From NCBI GenBank assembly GCA_039583875.1, contig CM077149.1, positions 27,293,194-27,357,193 on the forward strand: a DNA stretch of 64,000 nt, written 5' to 3'. Source of the DNA: Platanthera guangdongensis. Its lineage: Eukaryota > Streptophyta > Magnoliopsida > Asparagales > Orchidaceae. The notes beneath the pieces were generated by a model. That model searched no databases. It was not told the origin of the DNA and saw nothing but the letters and a program-made list of their open reading frames with translations. Position numbers and translations under genes: made by a program. Below are positions 20,387-32,361 of the stretch, piece after piece; positions within the stretch are counted from its first letter, which is position 1, and the number at the start of each line of letters is the position of its first letter.

Positions 20387-22512
20387 TATTGGGTACATTG
20401 GTCAAATGTACCTGATTTGAGGAAGCCTCACCCAACTCAATGATATACATCATAATGTATTTGATGTATGTTGAGTTTACTTGTGCAGGTTAAGTATTCA
20501 CTGGACTGAAGCAAAAAGTTTCTAAGTCCATGTGTCGACACCCAGAGGGAAAGTGTCGACACTTAAGAAGGCTTGTGTCGACACCCAGACAAGCAGTGTC
20601 GACACTTGGAGTCATTGTGTCGACACCTGGGATGCAGAGTCGACACCAGACAGAAAGTGTAGACACTTGGAGCAGTGTCGACACTCAGTGAAGAAAAGTG
20701 CAGACAGAAAGTGTCGACACAAGGAGCTGTGTCGACACCCAGTGAAGCTGAGTCTACACCAAAAAGTGTCGACACTTGGAGCTGTGTCGACACTCAGCAA
20801 AAGTCTGCAGAGACTAAGTACAAGTGTCGACACTCAACACAATGTGTCGACACTAAGCAGAAGAGTCAGCACTTGAAGTAAGTGTCGACACTCAACACAA
20901 TGTGTCGACACTCAACAGAAGAGTCATCATTTGAAGTATGTGTCGACACCCAGAACAATGTGTCGACACACAGCTGAAGACTCAACACTTGAAGAAAGTG
21001 TCGACACAAGGAGCTGTGTCGACACTTAGTAAAGAACAGAATTATCAACAAAATATTCTAAGTACAAGTGTCGACACTAAGGGAATGTGTCGACCCTCAG
21101 CTGAAGTCTCAACAGAAGAATCAAGTGTCGACACAAGGAGCTGTGTCGACACTTAGCAAGAATCAACATAGAAGACTATGTGTCGACACCAAGAAGCAGT
21201 GTCGACACTTAACAGATTCAACACAAGAAGTTGTGTCGACACAAAGGAGATGTGTCGACACTTAGAAGAATTCAGCAAAAGCTAGAAGAACAAGTACTTG
21301 TGTCGACACTCAATTTCAGTGTCGACACATGAAGAAGAATCTGTGTCGAGACATACAAGAAGTTGTGTCGACACCTTGTAGACTTGTGTCGACACTTACA
21401 CAGCATGTGTCGAGACTTGGACTATAAGTGTCGACACTTAAAGACAGAAAGTCTCGACACTATCAGACAGTTAGAGATTTTCAAGAAATGACTGGATGAC
21501 TTGACAGTTGCCGTTCCAGCCGGTCTACAGCACCTGTCAGAGATATCAGAAGTCAGTTATGGACCGGACCAGCCGGTTACCATGAAGAAGGCCTATAAAT
21601 AGGCACCTACAGTTTACAGAAACTGTTGTTCAGAGTTGATCAACTGGTTCAGATTATTGTTGAACAAGTCATTGAAGTGGTACACAAAGTATCAACACAA
21701 GAAGATCTTACAGTCCAAGTGCAGATCTAAGAAGTTGGAGAGAGAGGGCTCCATCCAAGAAATCAGCCTCTGGAACTAGGCTGAGAAGAAGGATTCAGAT
21801 TCATTCTGTATCTTAAGTGGCAGAGGTCAAGGAACTACTGCAGTAGGATTCAGTCTTATTCAGTTCTACTCAAGAAGCTTTGAAGAAAGCTAAGTCAGAT
21901 TGAATCCAGCTGAGTTCTTCCAAGAACTCATCAAGAAGCTCTCAACTCCCCTCTTTTATTTCTGAGTTGTTGAGTCAATATTTGTAATACATTTTTATCT
22001 TGTAGGATCCTTTGGATCTGAGTGAATTGTAAGCCTATAATTATAAAGGCTGAGGGTAGGGCTTGAGAGCCTGAGTGTAGGAGATTGAGATCTCTGAGTG
22101 TAGGCCTTGTTGGCTGAGTGTAGGCCTTGGTTGGCTGAGTGTAGGCTTGGTTGGCTGAGTGTAGGCCTTGATTGGCTGAGTGTAGGCTTTGGGATAAAGC
22201 TGAGTTGTAAGGCTTTGGGCCTGAGGTGTAGGAACCAATTTGGGTTCTGAGACAGTGGAGGAGTTTAGCCGAATCTAGTACACTGCTAGATAGGCGAAGG
22301 GGGAAAGTGGATGTACCCATATCTTGGGGAACCACTATAAACCACTGTGTATGTTGTGTTGTGCTGTGCTGTGATTATTGCTGTGTTTGCTGTGATAGAA
22401 TAAGTTAGAAAGCTGTGTTATAAACCGTTAGCTGCCATTAAAGTTTAAAAAGGATTAGGTCACCTATTCACCCCCCCCCCCCCCTCTAGGTGTTTCGGTA
22501 CCATATCTTTCA
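20387..22512 (+). repeat. Copia-2 3' LTR
   Basis: This 2126-bp LTR starts TATTGGGTACATTGG (first dinucleotide TG changed to TA) and ends ATCTTTCA. It has the same modules as the 5' LTR: GTGTCGACAC array (20532-21460), TATA (21594-21601), minisatellite (about 22085-22195) and C-loop hairpin (22461-22492). CTCTC target duplication follows. Overlapping small frames here are repeat artefacts. Confidence 0.92.
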
Positions 22513-24329
22513 CTCTCTCGTGGTAATTTCTTCCCCGTTTCTTGAGATTTCTCGTTAGGGTTTTTTGGCCCTAATCCCCTTTTCGACCTTTTTGTCTAGA
22601 TTTCAACTCCTCCCGCACTCGTTTGCCCCGGTCTACGACGTGGAGCGATTCAGAGGACTTTTCCGGTAAAACCAAGGCAAGTGGTGGTTTTCCCTCGTTT
22701 CTCTTTGTCCGATCCGATGGTAACGACTATACTATGATGTTCTTTAAATTTTCGGCGCTTATTCTTCAAAATCATTGTTATGATTAATCGTTTCGACAAT
22801 CCTTTGTTGTTGTAAGGTGTTGTCTTGGAAAGCCCGGTTTTGTCTGGTTTTGGTTAATCGTTCCCGATGCATCTTAGAGATGTTTATGCATGCCTTACCT
22901 TTCGTTATTAAACGCGTTATAATTTATCTAGGACTGTAAATTGCTCCTAGAGGTTGATCAACTGCGTCTTGAGTTCGGTAATGTAAAGTAGAATCTATCG
23001 TGCCAAAATCTCGAGATATTTTTGTTGTGGTTTCTTTGGGTTTCTTGAATGCGGGAGTTAGTGGACGATTCCACCTCTGCAGTGTTTGTTTCCTTCATTA
23101 GTGCCCTGTGGAAGTCTACCTAGTTTTTGGATGTCTGCGGTGTATGGTGGAGAGTATGAGACTCCCTCACAGTTAGACGGATTATATATCCGTTTGTTTT
23201 TGGGTGGTGTGTCCAAGAGTGACCACCTCGCCCATGTTTTTGGGTGGTGTGTCCAAGAGTGAACACTTCGCCCGTGTTTTTGGGTAGAGTCGACCACATG
23301 TGCCTAATAAAGGTTTTAAATTTTTCTTTCTGGTGAAATATTCATGTAGTCACCTTATAGCCTTGTGCGTCTGGTGTACCCTTGTGGAACGTGACAAGTC
23401 ACGTAGGAGTTCTTTTCCTGTTGATGCCCTATTTTCTTTTGTACTTTACTTCAGTGTTTTTGGTCTTGGGTGGGTACCCCTGTTGACCTTTACTTAGTTT
23501 GGATTATTACTTTTCGTGCCACCATTTGTACCTTCTTGCTGAGATGTTCTGTCTTTCGATGCCTCAGGTCCAGAGCAGTAGCAGTTAGCAGGGCCGATTT
23601 TGGAGTTTCTGTATGGCAGTGTTGGCCGTGGTGGTTGCCTCATCTTAGTGAGGTAGTTTGTTGTTTGTTTAGTTTTACTAGTTCAGACATACTTTTTGTT
23701 CGTGGGTTCGTGTCAGTTTGTTGCACCCACTGAATTGTTAGATATTTCATACTTGCTAGCTGCTTATTTATATTATGTGGATGTGGATCACTTGTTCTCT
23801 GGGAGGATTTATGCTAGTAATTCATGTTAGGTATTTTCAACTATAAAATCTACTACTATTACTTCATGCATTGCATAATTTGAAACTCTAACTTGTTATA
23901 TTTTGCGACCGTAAAAACTATCTTTACTACTATAATAAATTTAGAGTCTTGCATAGCATGAGTTGTCCTTTGGGGACATTTATACTCATGTAGGATGTTT
24001 GAGTCAATCTAATCAAGTATTTTTCCGCAACGTATAATATATTTTGATTCGTGGACTGGATGAGTCACTAAGCAGAGGGATACGGCTAACTACTGCACTT
24101 AACTAATTTTCCTTAAAATAACTTAAGAAGAACCTTTCTTCATGTTTAGTTTGGCGTCTGCCTGAGCGTCCGCAGTTATCCCCTGCTGACGTGGCATCAT
24201 GACGCGCATTTTCCCTTACTCTGATAAACTTTTTATGCGGTGAAAATGCGCGTTGTGACACCTGCGTATTCATATAATTGCTTTTTGCAATATTATTTGG
24301 TCACTTAATGGTGTTTTGTACGACTATAG
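22513..24329 (+). repeat. Gypsy-B 5' LTR remainder and leader
   Basis: Sequence continues the Gypsy-B LTR after Copia-2. I could not place the LTR end or a convincing PBS; TTGTGACA at 24253-24260 is one candidate end. The first ATG downstream of the LTR TATA box is at 22717-22719 and is followed directly by GTAACG. A 40-bp tandem duplication starts at 23196 and 23236. The region ends in a splice-acceptor-like ACTATAG before gag. Short frames at 23058-23733 are unsupported. Confidence 0.6.
24202..24253 (+). other. 12-bp inverted repeat near the Gypsy-B LTR end
   Basis: ACGCGCATTTTC (24202-24213) and GAAAATGCGCGT (24242-24253) are perfect inverted copies separated by 28 nt. Role unknown; it could be a transcript hairpin near the LTR end. 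Confidence 0.7.
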
Positions 24330-25340
24330 GTGACCAGGAGTGGTGTAAGGCCGTCAGAATTTTCGCTTTCTATGGAATACAGTGCTCCCAGCAACGTGCT
24401 CGAGACCCCTCCTTCGTTTGAAACCATAAGAAGGATAGTTGAAGTGGTGTTCGCTGTGACTAATGCACAACATGGAAGGAATGTGCAACCCTTTTCCCCT
24501 GATGTGGCTTCAACGCTGGGTGGCGTGATGGAGCAAATGATATTTAGTCGACCATCGGGTCAGCAGTTGAACATGCGTCTAGTTCAGGGAGCGCACTCAG
24601 TTGACGAATATTTGCAGGAGTTTCTTATGATAAGCCGCTACCCATGCTTTGAGTTGGAGAACGAGCATTCTATAGTTGATACATTTTATAATGGTCTGCG
24701 TGGCGAGTTGCGAATTATACTGCTAGGACCAAAATTATTGGGATTCCGAGCCTTGGTGGAGTCAGCTAGATTTTTGGAAGTAGATTTGGGGAATACTCAC
24801 CAGATGCTAGTGAGCAGGGTATCGAACTCCGCAAGTCCTATAAGAGCTGCTTTCCGCAGAATGCTGAAAAAGGGGGCTAGAACATCGACTATCAAAGCTA
24901 CTTACACTTGTCATACTTATGGTAAGAAAGGGCACTTTGCCCGAGATTGTCGGGATGGTGCTAAGAAGACAAAGAAAGCTATGTCAGGAGCAGTTGAGGA
25001 CTCTAGGGCAAACGAAATGGTGTTCATGGTGCCGACCACCTCAAAGTCTGCGTACCATAGGTGGAATAAGAAGGCGAGGACTTCAGGTCCAGCCCCTTAG
25101 TCTGGTGCGTCTGGGGCAACTACGGTCCGAACCCCAGGAGCATGGTATAACTGTGGAAAGCCGGGACACTTTGCCCGAGACTGTTGGAGCGAACGTCCAA
25201 AGTCCGAGAGTAAGCCTGGGGCAACGTATGAGGAGAAGGGCAAGGCGGTGGAGTCAACCGCATCCCGCTATGCTCCAGCGCAGCCTAGGGTGTATAATTT
25301 TGGCTATAGGAGGCCATAAAGCAAGCTGACGTGCTGACAG
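24330..25340 (+). pseudogene. gag: Gypsy-B Gag
   Basis: Gag of a chromovirus-type gypsy element. The reading frame begins with GTG directly at a splice-acceptor-like AG (24328-24329); the first in-frame ATG is only at 24375, so the true N-terminus is probably supplied by an upstream exon. The capsid region contains VDEYLQEFLMISRYP and FYNGLRGELR. A first zinc knuckle, CHTYGKKGHFARDC (24911-24952), has its second Cys changed to Tyr. A TAG at 25098-25100 interrupts the frame; after it a second knuckle, WYNCGKPGHFARDC, lacks its first Cys (Trp). A further small frameshift near 25318 precedes ADVLTG, which ends at the intron donor (25340). Confidence 0.75.
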
Positions 25341-25419
25341 GTATGAGTTAAATTTAAAGCAGTTTAGCTTTAAATAATTGTTGCCCTTGCGCGTGTTAGC
25401 TTAGGATTGTTTGTGTAAG
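25341..25419 (+). other. Candidate intron between gag and protease, Gypsy-B (79 nt)
   Basis: Donor ACAG|GTATGAG and acceptor TGTAAG|GC bound an AT-rich 79-nt stretch. Removing it joins the VLTG codons to the protease upstream of LFDSGSSHSF in phase. Without splicing the frame stops at TAA three codons into the intron (GT ATG AGT TAA). Gypsy-C has an intron at the equivalent position. Confidence 0.65.
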
Positions 25420-26314
25420 GCTTTGTTTCGCTTTTCGATTATCCGGCGAGAGCACTGTTCGATTCAGGATCTTCACACTCCTTTTTGTACAAAGGATTTG
25501 TATCACGTATCGGAGTACCTTCTTTGATGGCAAAGGACAAATTGGATGTGTTGTTGCCTAATGGGTGCTCAATACATGCAGATGGAGTTTGTTGTGTTTA
25601 GATATTGATTGGGAGTCAAGATTTTGACTTGTAAGCATCGCTACTACCAATAGTAGAGTTCGGTGTGATCTTTGGTATGGACTGGCTCTCGAAGCAGCGG
25701 ACATACATTGATTGCAACCGCAAGAAGGTCAAATAGAGAACTGATCGTGAGATGACTTTTTCGGGGTTGAAGGGATCAAGCAAGACTTTGATGTCTGCTC
25801 TCTAGGTGATTAAGGCATTTTGTGCTGGTGCAGAGCTGTTTCTCACTTTGGTGAAAGGTTCGAAGCCCAAGGCTGTTTTGGACAGCATCTCAGTGGTATC
25901 CGAGTACCCTGACCTGTTCCCTGACGATCTCCTTGGAGCCCCACCTCAGCGGGAGATTGACTTCACTATTGAGTTGGTGTTAGGTGCTAAACCTGTGCCA
26001 CGCTCTCTATATCGGTTAGCGCCTAAGTAGATGGTGGAACTGAAGGTTAAACTTGAAGAGATGTTGGAGTAGGGTTATGTGCATCCAAGTTCGTCGCCTT
26101 GGAGCGCATCGGTCCTTTTTGGTAAGAAGAACGATGGAAGTGTGCGACTCTGTATCTATTATCGAGAGCTGAATAAGTTAACGGGGAAGAAAGAGTACCT
26201 GATCCCAAGGATTGATGATCTATCCGATCAGTTAGTCGGGTCATCGGTGTACTCGAAATTGGATCTTAAGTCTGGATATTATCAGTTGAGGATAAGTGAA
26301 AGTGATATCCCCAT
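25420..26314 (+). pseudogene. pol: Gypsy-B protease and RT, 5' part
   Basis: The protease active site is LFDSGSSHSF (about 25447-25476), a D-S-G aspartic protease motif. RT begins with the DLFPDDLLGAPPQREIDFTIEL linker (25806 on), then [32 protein letters not shown], where the catalytic D of LCIDYRELN is Tyr, and [17 protein letters not shown]. In-frame TAGs occur at 26028-26030 and 26070-26072, and other stops lie in the linker. The frame is interrupted at 26314 by Copia-3 inside the [13 protein letters not shown] motif; the coding sequence resumes at 38391 in phase. Confidence 0.8.
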
Positions 26315-27897
26315 TAAAAGTGCAAGTTAGATCTGATATACTCCAGAGGGGGGTGAATAGAGTATGATGCTTGCTAAAAAACTTTTTACAACAGTTGTTG
26401 TATTCCTAGCTGAACAGGGAAGCAAATAACATAAAGTAAATCTAAACACAGAACAATCACAGATCAATCACAAAGCACAGCCAGAAGACAAAAGAAAAAC
26501 AAGCAACCAGAAGACACAAGGAGCTATAGTGGTTCCCTAACCAATCTGGGTACATCCACTCTTCTACCACCCTAGGTAGGAATCCACTGCAGTATGAGTT
26601 GATCAGGTGTCCTGGATACCAATGAGCTTTTGATAAGGTGCTCAAAAACCAAACCAGATTTTTTGATCAGGTGTCTTGCCACCACTGAGTTTTGATAAGG
26701 TCTCAGAAACCAATCACAAACTTTTGAAGGGAGTTTGAAAAACCCTTTACAGCAGAGAGAGAGAGATAGAGGGATGAGATGATCTTCTCTGTCAACAATC
26801 AGAGAGAAGATAGTGGATGTTGTCAAAGCTCCCCCTGAGATCTTGAGTTATTCAGGAAGTGAAGCTTTGCAGTAGGGTGATATGCCTTTGGATGACTTGA
26901 TCTCCAACAAAAGATGATTTCAGCAATAGCTAAAATGTGAGGTGTCTGGAGTCTTGAATGATGATGGCCTTTGAACACTTGAATTAAGAGAGATCTGAAA
27001 ATTTCAGTAAGTTGATCTCCTTTTGTGATGGTGTTCTTGAATGAATTTTTGAGACTGAGAATGTCTGCAACTCTCTTTCTTTCTCTTGTGTAATTATTGT
27101 TGTAAGAGTTGTAATTCTTGTTGTTGCAAAGAATTATTGTTGCATAAGTTATTGCTGTTGTTGTTAGAGTTGTTGTTGCAGAGAATAATAATATATCTTT
27201 TATTCCTTTGATCTGAATAGAAATGATCCTCTGTCCAAGAAAGCCGTTAGCCTGTCATAAATGACTTCCTCAACTGTATTTTGTCTTCTAGAGGAAAGTC
27301 CAAGAAAACATTCTTTGAAAATTCCGTGAAACCTGCTCCAGATTAATTAAAAACGGCTACAAGATCTCTGACATAAATACTGAGAATAATTCCACAACTG
27401 TCTGAATTTGAATCTTTGAAAAACGTCTAACTCTTCAGAAAAACGTCGAACTGAGCTCCACTATCGTTGAACTGAGCTCAGAGACTGGACTTGGACAGAA
27501 ACAGAGATCGTCGATCTGAGCTCAACTATCATCAAACTGAGCTCAGATATAGAGAATCAAACTGGAGTCAAGAGCGTCGATCTGAGCTCGAAGATCGTCG
27601 AATGGAGTTCGATGACTCGTTGAAGTTGAGCTCAGAGATCATCGAATGGAGTTCGACGATTCGTCGAAGTGAGCTCAGTGATCGTCGAATGGAGTTCGAC
27701 GATTCGTCGTCCTGAGCTCGATGAAATAACTTAGTCACCAAAACTGAAAAATCTGGTTTTGAGGGCAGCTTCCAAACCTAAATACTAACCCTTACACTCA
27801 ATTCTAATTGACCTTTAGATCTATACAATGAGTTCAAAACAGGTTTCCTAAGATACATAGTGATCCTTGCCCAAATCAGTAGTATGGTGTTCCAACA
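26315..27897 (-). repeat. Copia-3 3' LTR
   Basis: 1583 bp; on its strand it starts TGTTGGAACACC and ends CACTTTTA. It contains the GTCGAACTGAGCTC motif array (about 27440-27725), a TTG/GTT-rich low-complexity tract (27090-27190) and a C-loop hairpin (26338-26365, one mismatch). The frames at 26457-26826 and 27491-27715 are within the LTR and not genes. Confidence 0.9.
27440..27725. repeat. GTCGAACTGAGCTC / GTTCGACGA motif array, Copia-3 3' LTR
   Basis: Irregular repeats of ATCGTCGA(A)CTGAGCTC and GGAGTTCGACGATTCGTCG fill the U3 region. The equivalent block in the 5' LTR is at 37930-38215, and in the solo LTR at 2495-2790. Confidence 0.85.
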
Positions 27898-27914
27898 ATC
27901 TCCCCCTATTTGGG
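27898..27914 (-). other. Polypurine tract, Copia-3
   Basis: On the minus strand CCAAATAGGGGGAGAT directly precedes the 3' LTR, nearly identical to the Copia-2 tract. Confidence 0.85.
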
Positions 27915-28046
27915 TTAGGATTACTATTTACAGATATTGGAAAAATAAAAACATACAAAGCAGAAATACAACAAACAAAACTTTGCAGAATCACAGACAT
28001 TATCTCAGATAGTTCAGAAATCAAAATATACTGTCACCTTACAGAA

Positions 28047-31016
28047 TTACTCTTTTTCTTTGCTCTTTATATGGACTATTTCTCTGTTGGGATTGAGAGC
28101 TTCTTTCTTAGATCTCCTGTCATCAGCTGCACCTAGAGAAGTTTGTTGCTTTGGCCTGGGCACTACAGCTTCTGGGTGCAACTTCATGTAGCTTTCTGAA
28201 TCAAAGAATTTACTGGATGAGTATCTTTCATGTTCCTTCTTCCTTTGATATGATAAAGTAGTTATATTTGAAGTATCTTTTCCTTGTTCTCTAGCTTTCT
28301 TGATCTGATCCAAAGCAGCCAATTCTTTCATCCTAGCTGTCCATGAGGCGGGATTGTTCTTTGGATCTTCAAATGGAACAGGAGGCTCATATCTGTTTGA
28401 AGAATTGTCTGGAGGAGTTCTGAAAGAGACTAAATCTTTGAGCTTGTAAGGAAAGGGGCCAGAAGTAGTATCAGTGGATGCTTGTCCTTCCCTTTGGTAA
28501 GGATGTTGCCTGGAATGTCCTTTAGAATATACTTGGAATTCTCTTTGGTTTCCTCTGTAATTTCCTCTTCTTGACTGGTAGCCTCTAGATTGACTTCCTC
28601 TGTATTGGAATCTTACTTGAGGTTTATATGAAGATTGGCTTCTGGCAGAAGGTTGAAATGCATAACTTCCACTTACACCTGCATCAGGTGAAGGAGGAGG
28701 AGGAGGAGGATTGAACTGGGATGATCCTTTGTCATATTTTCTCTTCTTCTTCATAGCTTTCAATTGATTTCTGGAGTACTACATCCATGGTTCTGTGATA
28801 GGGCAACTATGCAGTATATAGTATGGAATGTCATTTGTTTCTTTCACTTTTCTGGAGGAACTCTCTTCATGGATTTTCTTCTGGCTTTCCTTTTCCTTGT
28901 AATTGTAGCAAAGGAATCATCTGAGTCAGTCCTGAACTGATCACTTTCTGAGCTTTGATTATCATATAATGCATCAATCCTTTTGAGATAATCTATCTGT
29001 TGTTGAGATTGAGCAGAAGTAACAGCAGAGACAGCAACAGTAGTAGAAGCAACAGCAGGAAGAGGAGTAGAAGTAGCACTGGAAGAAGAAGTTATGACAG
29101 CAGATTCAGATACAAAACTTGCAGCAGCAGGAACAACATCAGCAGTAACAGAAGACTCAAAAACAAATGCCTCTATCATATGCATATCCTTAAAAGTAGC
29201 AGCAACATCAGAACTAGCAGAAATATCAATATTAGCAGTAAGAGAAGCATCAGTAAGAGCAATAGAAACAAAAGAAGAAGCTGTATAGAGGGAATTTACA
29301 AAAGAATTTATTAAACTGGTATCACAGCTAGAAATAGGCACAATGGCCTTAGTGAGATCTTCAGATTGCTGGTCTTTAGAGTGCTGGACTGGAAGGCAGT
29401 TAAAATAAATATAATCAAAAACTGATAACAGTGACCAGAGGTCCACTGTGATAACTACAACTGGAGGTACTGGAGCTTGAGCTTGGACTAAAAATACAGC
29501 AGCAAGAGGAGCAGCAGCAGGCAATCTTTCAACTTCATGTGGCATCTCCCCCTGCCTGGATTCAGTAAGAACTGGATCAAGGCACCCATAAGAAGGGATT
29601 GCCTGAGGAGGAGGAAAGGAAGAAAGCCTGACAGACAGGTCCTGAACTATTTTGAGAAGTGGAGCCAAAGAGGTCTCCAGCAATAATGATAGCCTGGGAG
29701 CTATCAACTCATAGAGCCTGTCTGCAAGAGCTGGAAGATCTACATGCTCAAGATGGACTTGAGTAGAGGTAGGAGTTGAAGTTGGAGCAACAGGAGATGT
29801 TGGTGGAGAACTTGTGGATGGTGGAAATGAAGGTTGAGAGATGGGAATTGTGGAAATGGAAGATAATGGAATGGAAACAGAGGGGTGTGAAGGATGGTTG
29901 AGCAATTATATCTTGAAGTAGTTATTGATATGAGGTGGATGAGGATGGTGGCTCAGGAGGGGATGAAGGAGAATCATCCATATAAGAATCATCTATAAGA
30001 TTGAATGAGGGAATATGAGAGGATGAGTCAATATCTAGATGTGGGTAGTGATGTAGAGGATGGAAGATTTCTTCAGTGAGAGGAGGAGTTGGAGAATGAA
30101 TTGAAGTTGGAGATGGCGTGGAAATGGTGATTGTGGAAGAAATTGTGATTGTGGATGTGACTGGTGTAGATGAAACAAGAGGAGGAGGAGGAGGAGATGA
30201 AGCAGGCAAGTCTTCTACAGGGGCAGAAACTTGAGGGGAAGAGACTGAAACCGTCCTTGTGCCTGAAGTAGAAATTGCAGAGGGCCTGGTGGGCTTGACA
30301 ATCTGCCTATCCCATTTCCCAAACAGGGCACAGGTGAGCCTCTTGGAGGCATTGATGTGCATCCCATTTGAAACTAGCAGAGCAGGGCATCTGTTCTGAA
30401 GAAACAGCCCTAATATCCTTCCAAAATTAACAAAGTTTTTGTTAATTTTCTTCTTGATTAGGTCAAAGAAGATTTCTCCCCAGTTTAGTTGTTTCTTGTC
30501 CACAAGGGCAACCATCAAGCAGAGCTGATACCTGGAGATGGTATCATGAGCTGAGTGTTTGGCCAACAACACTTTTCCAACCACATCAGCCAGAAATCTA
30601 TACTCAACAGACAGATTTTTCTTCAGCAATTTGCTAGGGTTTGCTTCTGAGTGTCCCATCCTTTCAAGCATATTAGAAAACTCCTCTCCAAAAAGTTCAG
30701 CAGAATCCTCTCCAGAATTTAATTGAAAAATCTCTGTCAGGGCAACAGGTGTTAGATATACCTGGGTTCCTGAGATTGTTCCAACCACTGTATTCTGATC
30801 CTAATTGTGGGCAGTGTATAACCATTCCTTGATCTCATCTGCAGCGAATTTGATCATAGTAGTCATTATGGTAACTAGCTTTTGTTCCTTGAAAAGTTCC
30901 AGAATATCTTTGAAAATTTGATCGCTGTTATTGAAAGAGTCCATGTCGATATCAAAACCTGCATCAAATTTCATTGCGGCCAGGATTGCAACTGAGACTG
31001 CCATTGATTCCTGCAA
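28047..31016 (-). pseudogene. Extra ORF after pol in Copia-3 (function unknown)
   Basis: It starts at 31016 (MQESMAVSVAI), has one in-frame stop (between 30801 and 30788), continues to 29922, shifts frame for 29905-28844, then returns for 28763-28047. The N-terminal domain (WLYTAHN, TISGTQVYLTPVALTEIFQL, VGKVLLAKHSAHD, NWGEIFFDLIKKK) aligns with the Copia-2 extra ORF. The middle is Ser/Thr/Pro- and Val/Ala-rich low complexity. A KRKARRKSMKR patch (about 28850-28890) and MKKKRK (about 28735-28752) are basic, NLS-like. The C-terminal part has Gly/Arg/Ser-rich sequence and WTARMKELAALDQIKKAREQ. No membrane segment is evident. Length (about 990 codons) is like Copia-2 (about 947). Function unknown. 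Confidence 0.75.
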
Positions 31017-31118
31017 AAATGAACAAACAAACGACCAAGTGTAGAGAAATTTGGAGGGAAAGAGAAAATTTGCAGAAATAATGAAAGCGCAAAGGGAGAA
31101 CGACGACCGAAAAAAGAG

Positions 31119-31390
31119 ATTTATATTAAGGTTCGACGCAGAAAAGGAAAGATCGTTGAACTTTGTTCGACGATCTGGGCTTCTAAAGGAATCTGAAAGG
31201 TCTTTAATATCGTCGATCTCCGTTCGATGATATTGGAGAGCATCGAGCTCCGTTCGACGATCGCAGACCTGAAGAAAGATAGTCGAGCACTATCTGAGAA
31301 ATGCTGAACTCAGGTCGACGATTTCGAAAATCGTCGATCTCCGTTCGACGATCTGGGGGAAAATCGTCGAGCGCTGTTCAAAGATCAGAA
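31119..31390 (-). promoter_or_regulatory. Candidate internal promoter of the Copia-3 extra ORF
   Basis: On the minus strand, an array of GTTCGACGATC / ATCGTCGATCTCCGTTCGA motifs (31390-31130) is followed by TATAAAT (31125-31119), 102 bp before the ORF ATG at 31016. This matches the layout in Copia-2, with this family's own motif. Function is inferred. Confidence 0.55.
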
Positions 31391-31464
31391 ACACTCTATA
31401 CACTAGAAAAAGCATTTGATTTGCCTAGTCTTGGTCATTTTTCAGAGTTTTAAAATCTTGGATA

Positions 31465-32355
31465 TTATTTTAGACTTCCTCCATCTAACATTCCTAACTG
31501 ATTAAGGAAGAATGTATGTTTCTTTTCATCCAAAAGTTTGGTAAAAATATCTCCCCTTTGCAAATCAGTTGGGATATATTGAAGTTCAATTTTATTTTTC
31601 TCAACATTATCCCTTAGAAAGTGATGCCTAATTTCTATGTGTTTTGTCCTACTATGGAGGACTGGATTTTGTGCTATGGAAATAGCACTAGTATTATCAC
31701 AAAATATTTTTGACTTCTCTAAGTTGTAGCCATAGTCTAGGAGTTGGTTTTGAATACACAAGATTTGTAAACAACAACTACCTGCAGCCATATATTCAGC
31801 TTCAGCAGTTGAAGTTGACACAGATATTTATTTCTTGCAAAACCAGGAGACAAGTCTGTCACCAAGGAACTGACAAGTTCCACTGGTGCTTTTCCTGCCA
31901 ATTCTGCATCCAGCATAATCAGCATCAAAAAATCCAGTTAAGTCAAATCCTGAATCTTTTGGATACCAGAGACCTAGATTTGGACAACTTTTTACATACC
32001 TAAGAATCCTTTTTACTAAGGTTAGGTGTGACTCTCTATGGCTCACTTGGAATCTAGCACATATGCATGTAACAAACATTATGTCAGGTCTACTAGCTAT
32101 AAGATACAATAAAGAACCAATCATTGCTCTATATGTTGTCTGATCAACAGGTATCCCATATTCATCAGCATCTAACACAACATTAGTAGGCATAGGTGTT
32201 TTCATACATGATGCTTCAGACATACCAAATTTCTTAACCAATTCTTTTGCATACTTGGTTTGAGAAATAAATATGCCTTCAACATGTTTTTTGATTTGCA
32301 ATAATATAATGAAGGATAGCTCACCCATGCTACTCATTTCAAATTTAGAATGCAT
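31465..32355 (-). pseudogene. pol: Copia-3 RT end and RNase H
   Basis: The first frame (32355-31828) covers the RT tail (MGELSFIILLQIKKHVEGIFISQTKYAKELVKKFGM), the YRAMIGSLLYL connection and RNase H start (LTGFFDADYAGC, KSTSGTCQFLG); the usual FSDADYAG has F for S. A stop at about 31828 precedes the second frame (31821-31465): STAEAEYMAAGSCC, CDNTSAISIAQNP, KHIEIRHHFLRD and DIFTKLL. RNase H removes the RNA strand during reverse transcription. The lesion is a short in-frame or near-frame break. Confidence 0.82.
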
Positions 32356-32361
32356 TAGGTT

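Larger units (their letters stand above)
9261..22512 (+). mobile_element. Copia-2, SIRE/Maximus-like LTR retrotransposon
   Basis: This is a complete 13.25-kb element: 5' LTR (9261-11394), PBS, gag, pol (protease, integrase, RT, RNase H), a palindrome array with TATA box, an extra ORF (17245-20085), polypurine tract and 3' LTR (20387-22512). The two LTRs (2134 and 2126 bp) are very similar, indicating a recent insertion. A few stops and single-base frameshifts interrupt the coding region, so this copy is probably not autonomous. Confidence 0.93.

Noticed and set aside
27090..27190. GTT/TTG-rich tract as a microsatellite of interest
   Set aside because: It is ordinary low-complexity LTR sequence, shared with 37580-37680.
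29000..29314. Ser/Arg-rich plus-strand frame
   Set aside because: It is the antisense of the low-complexity part of the Copia-3 extra ORF.
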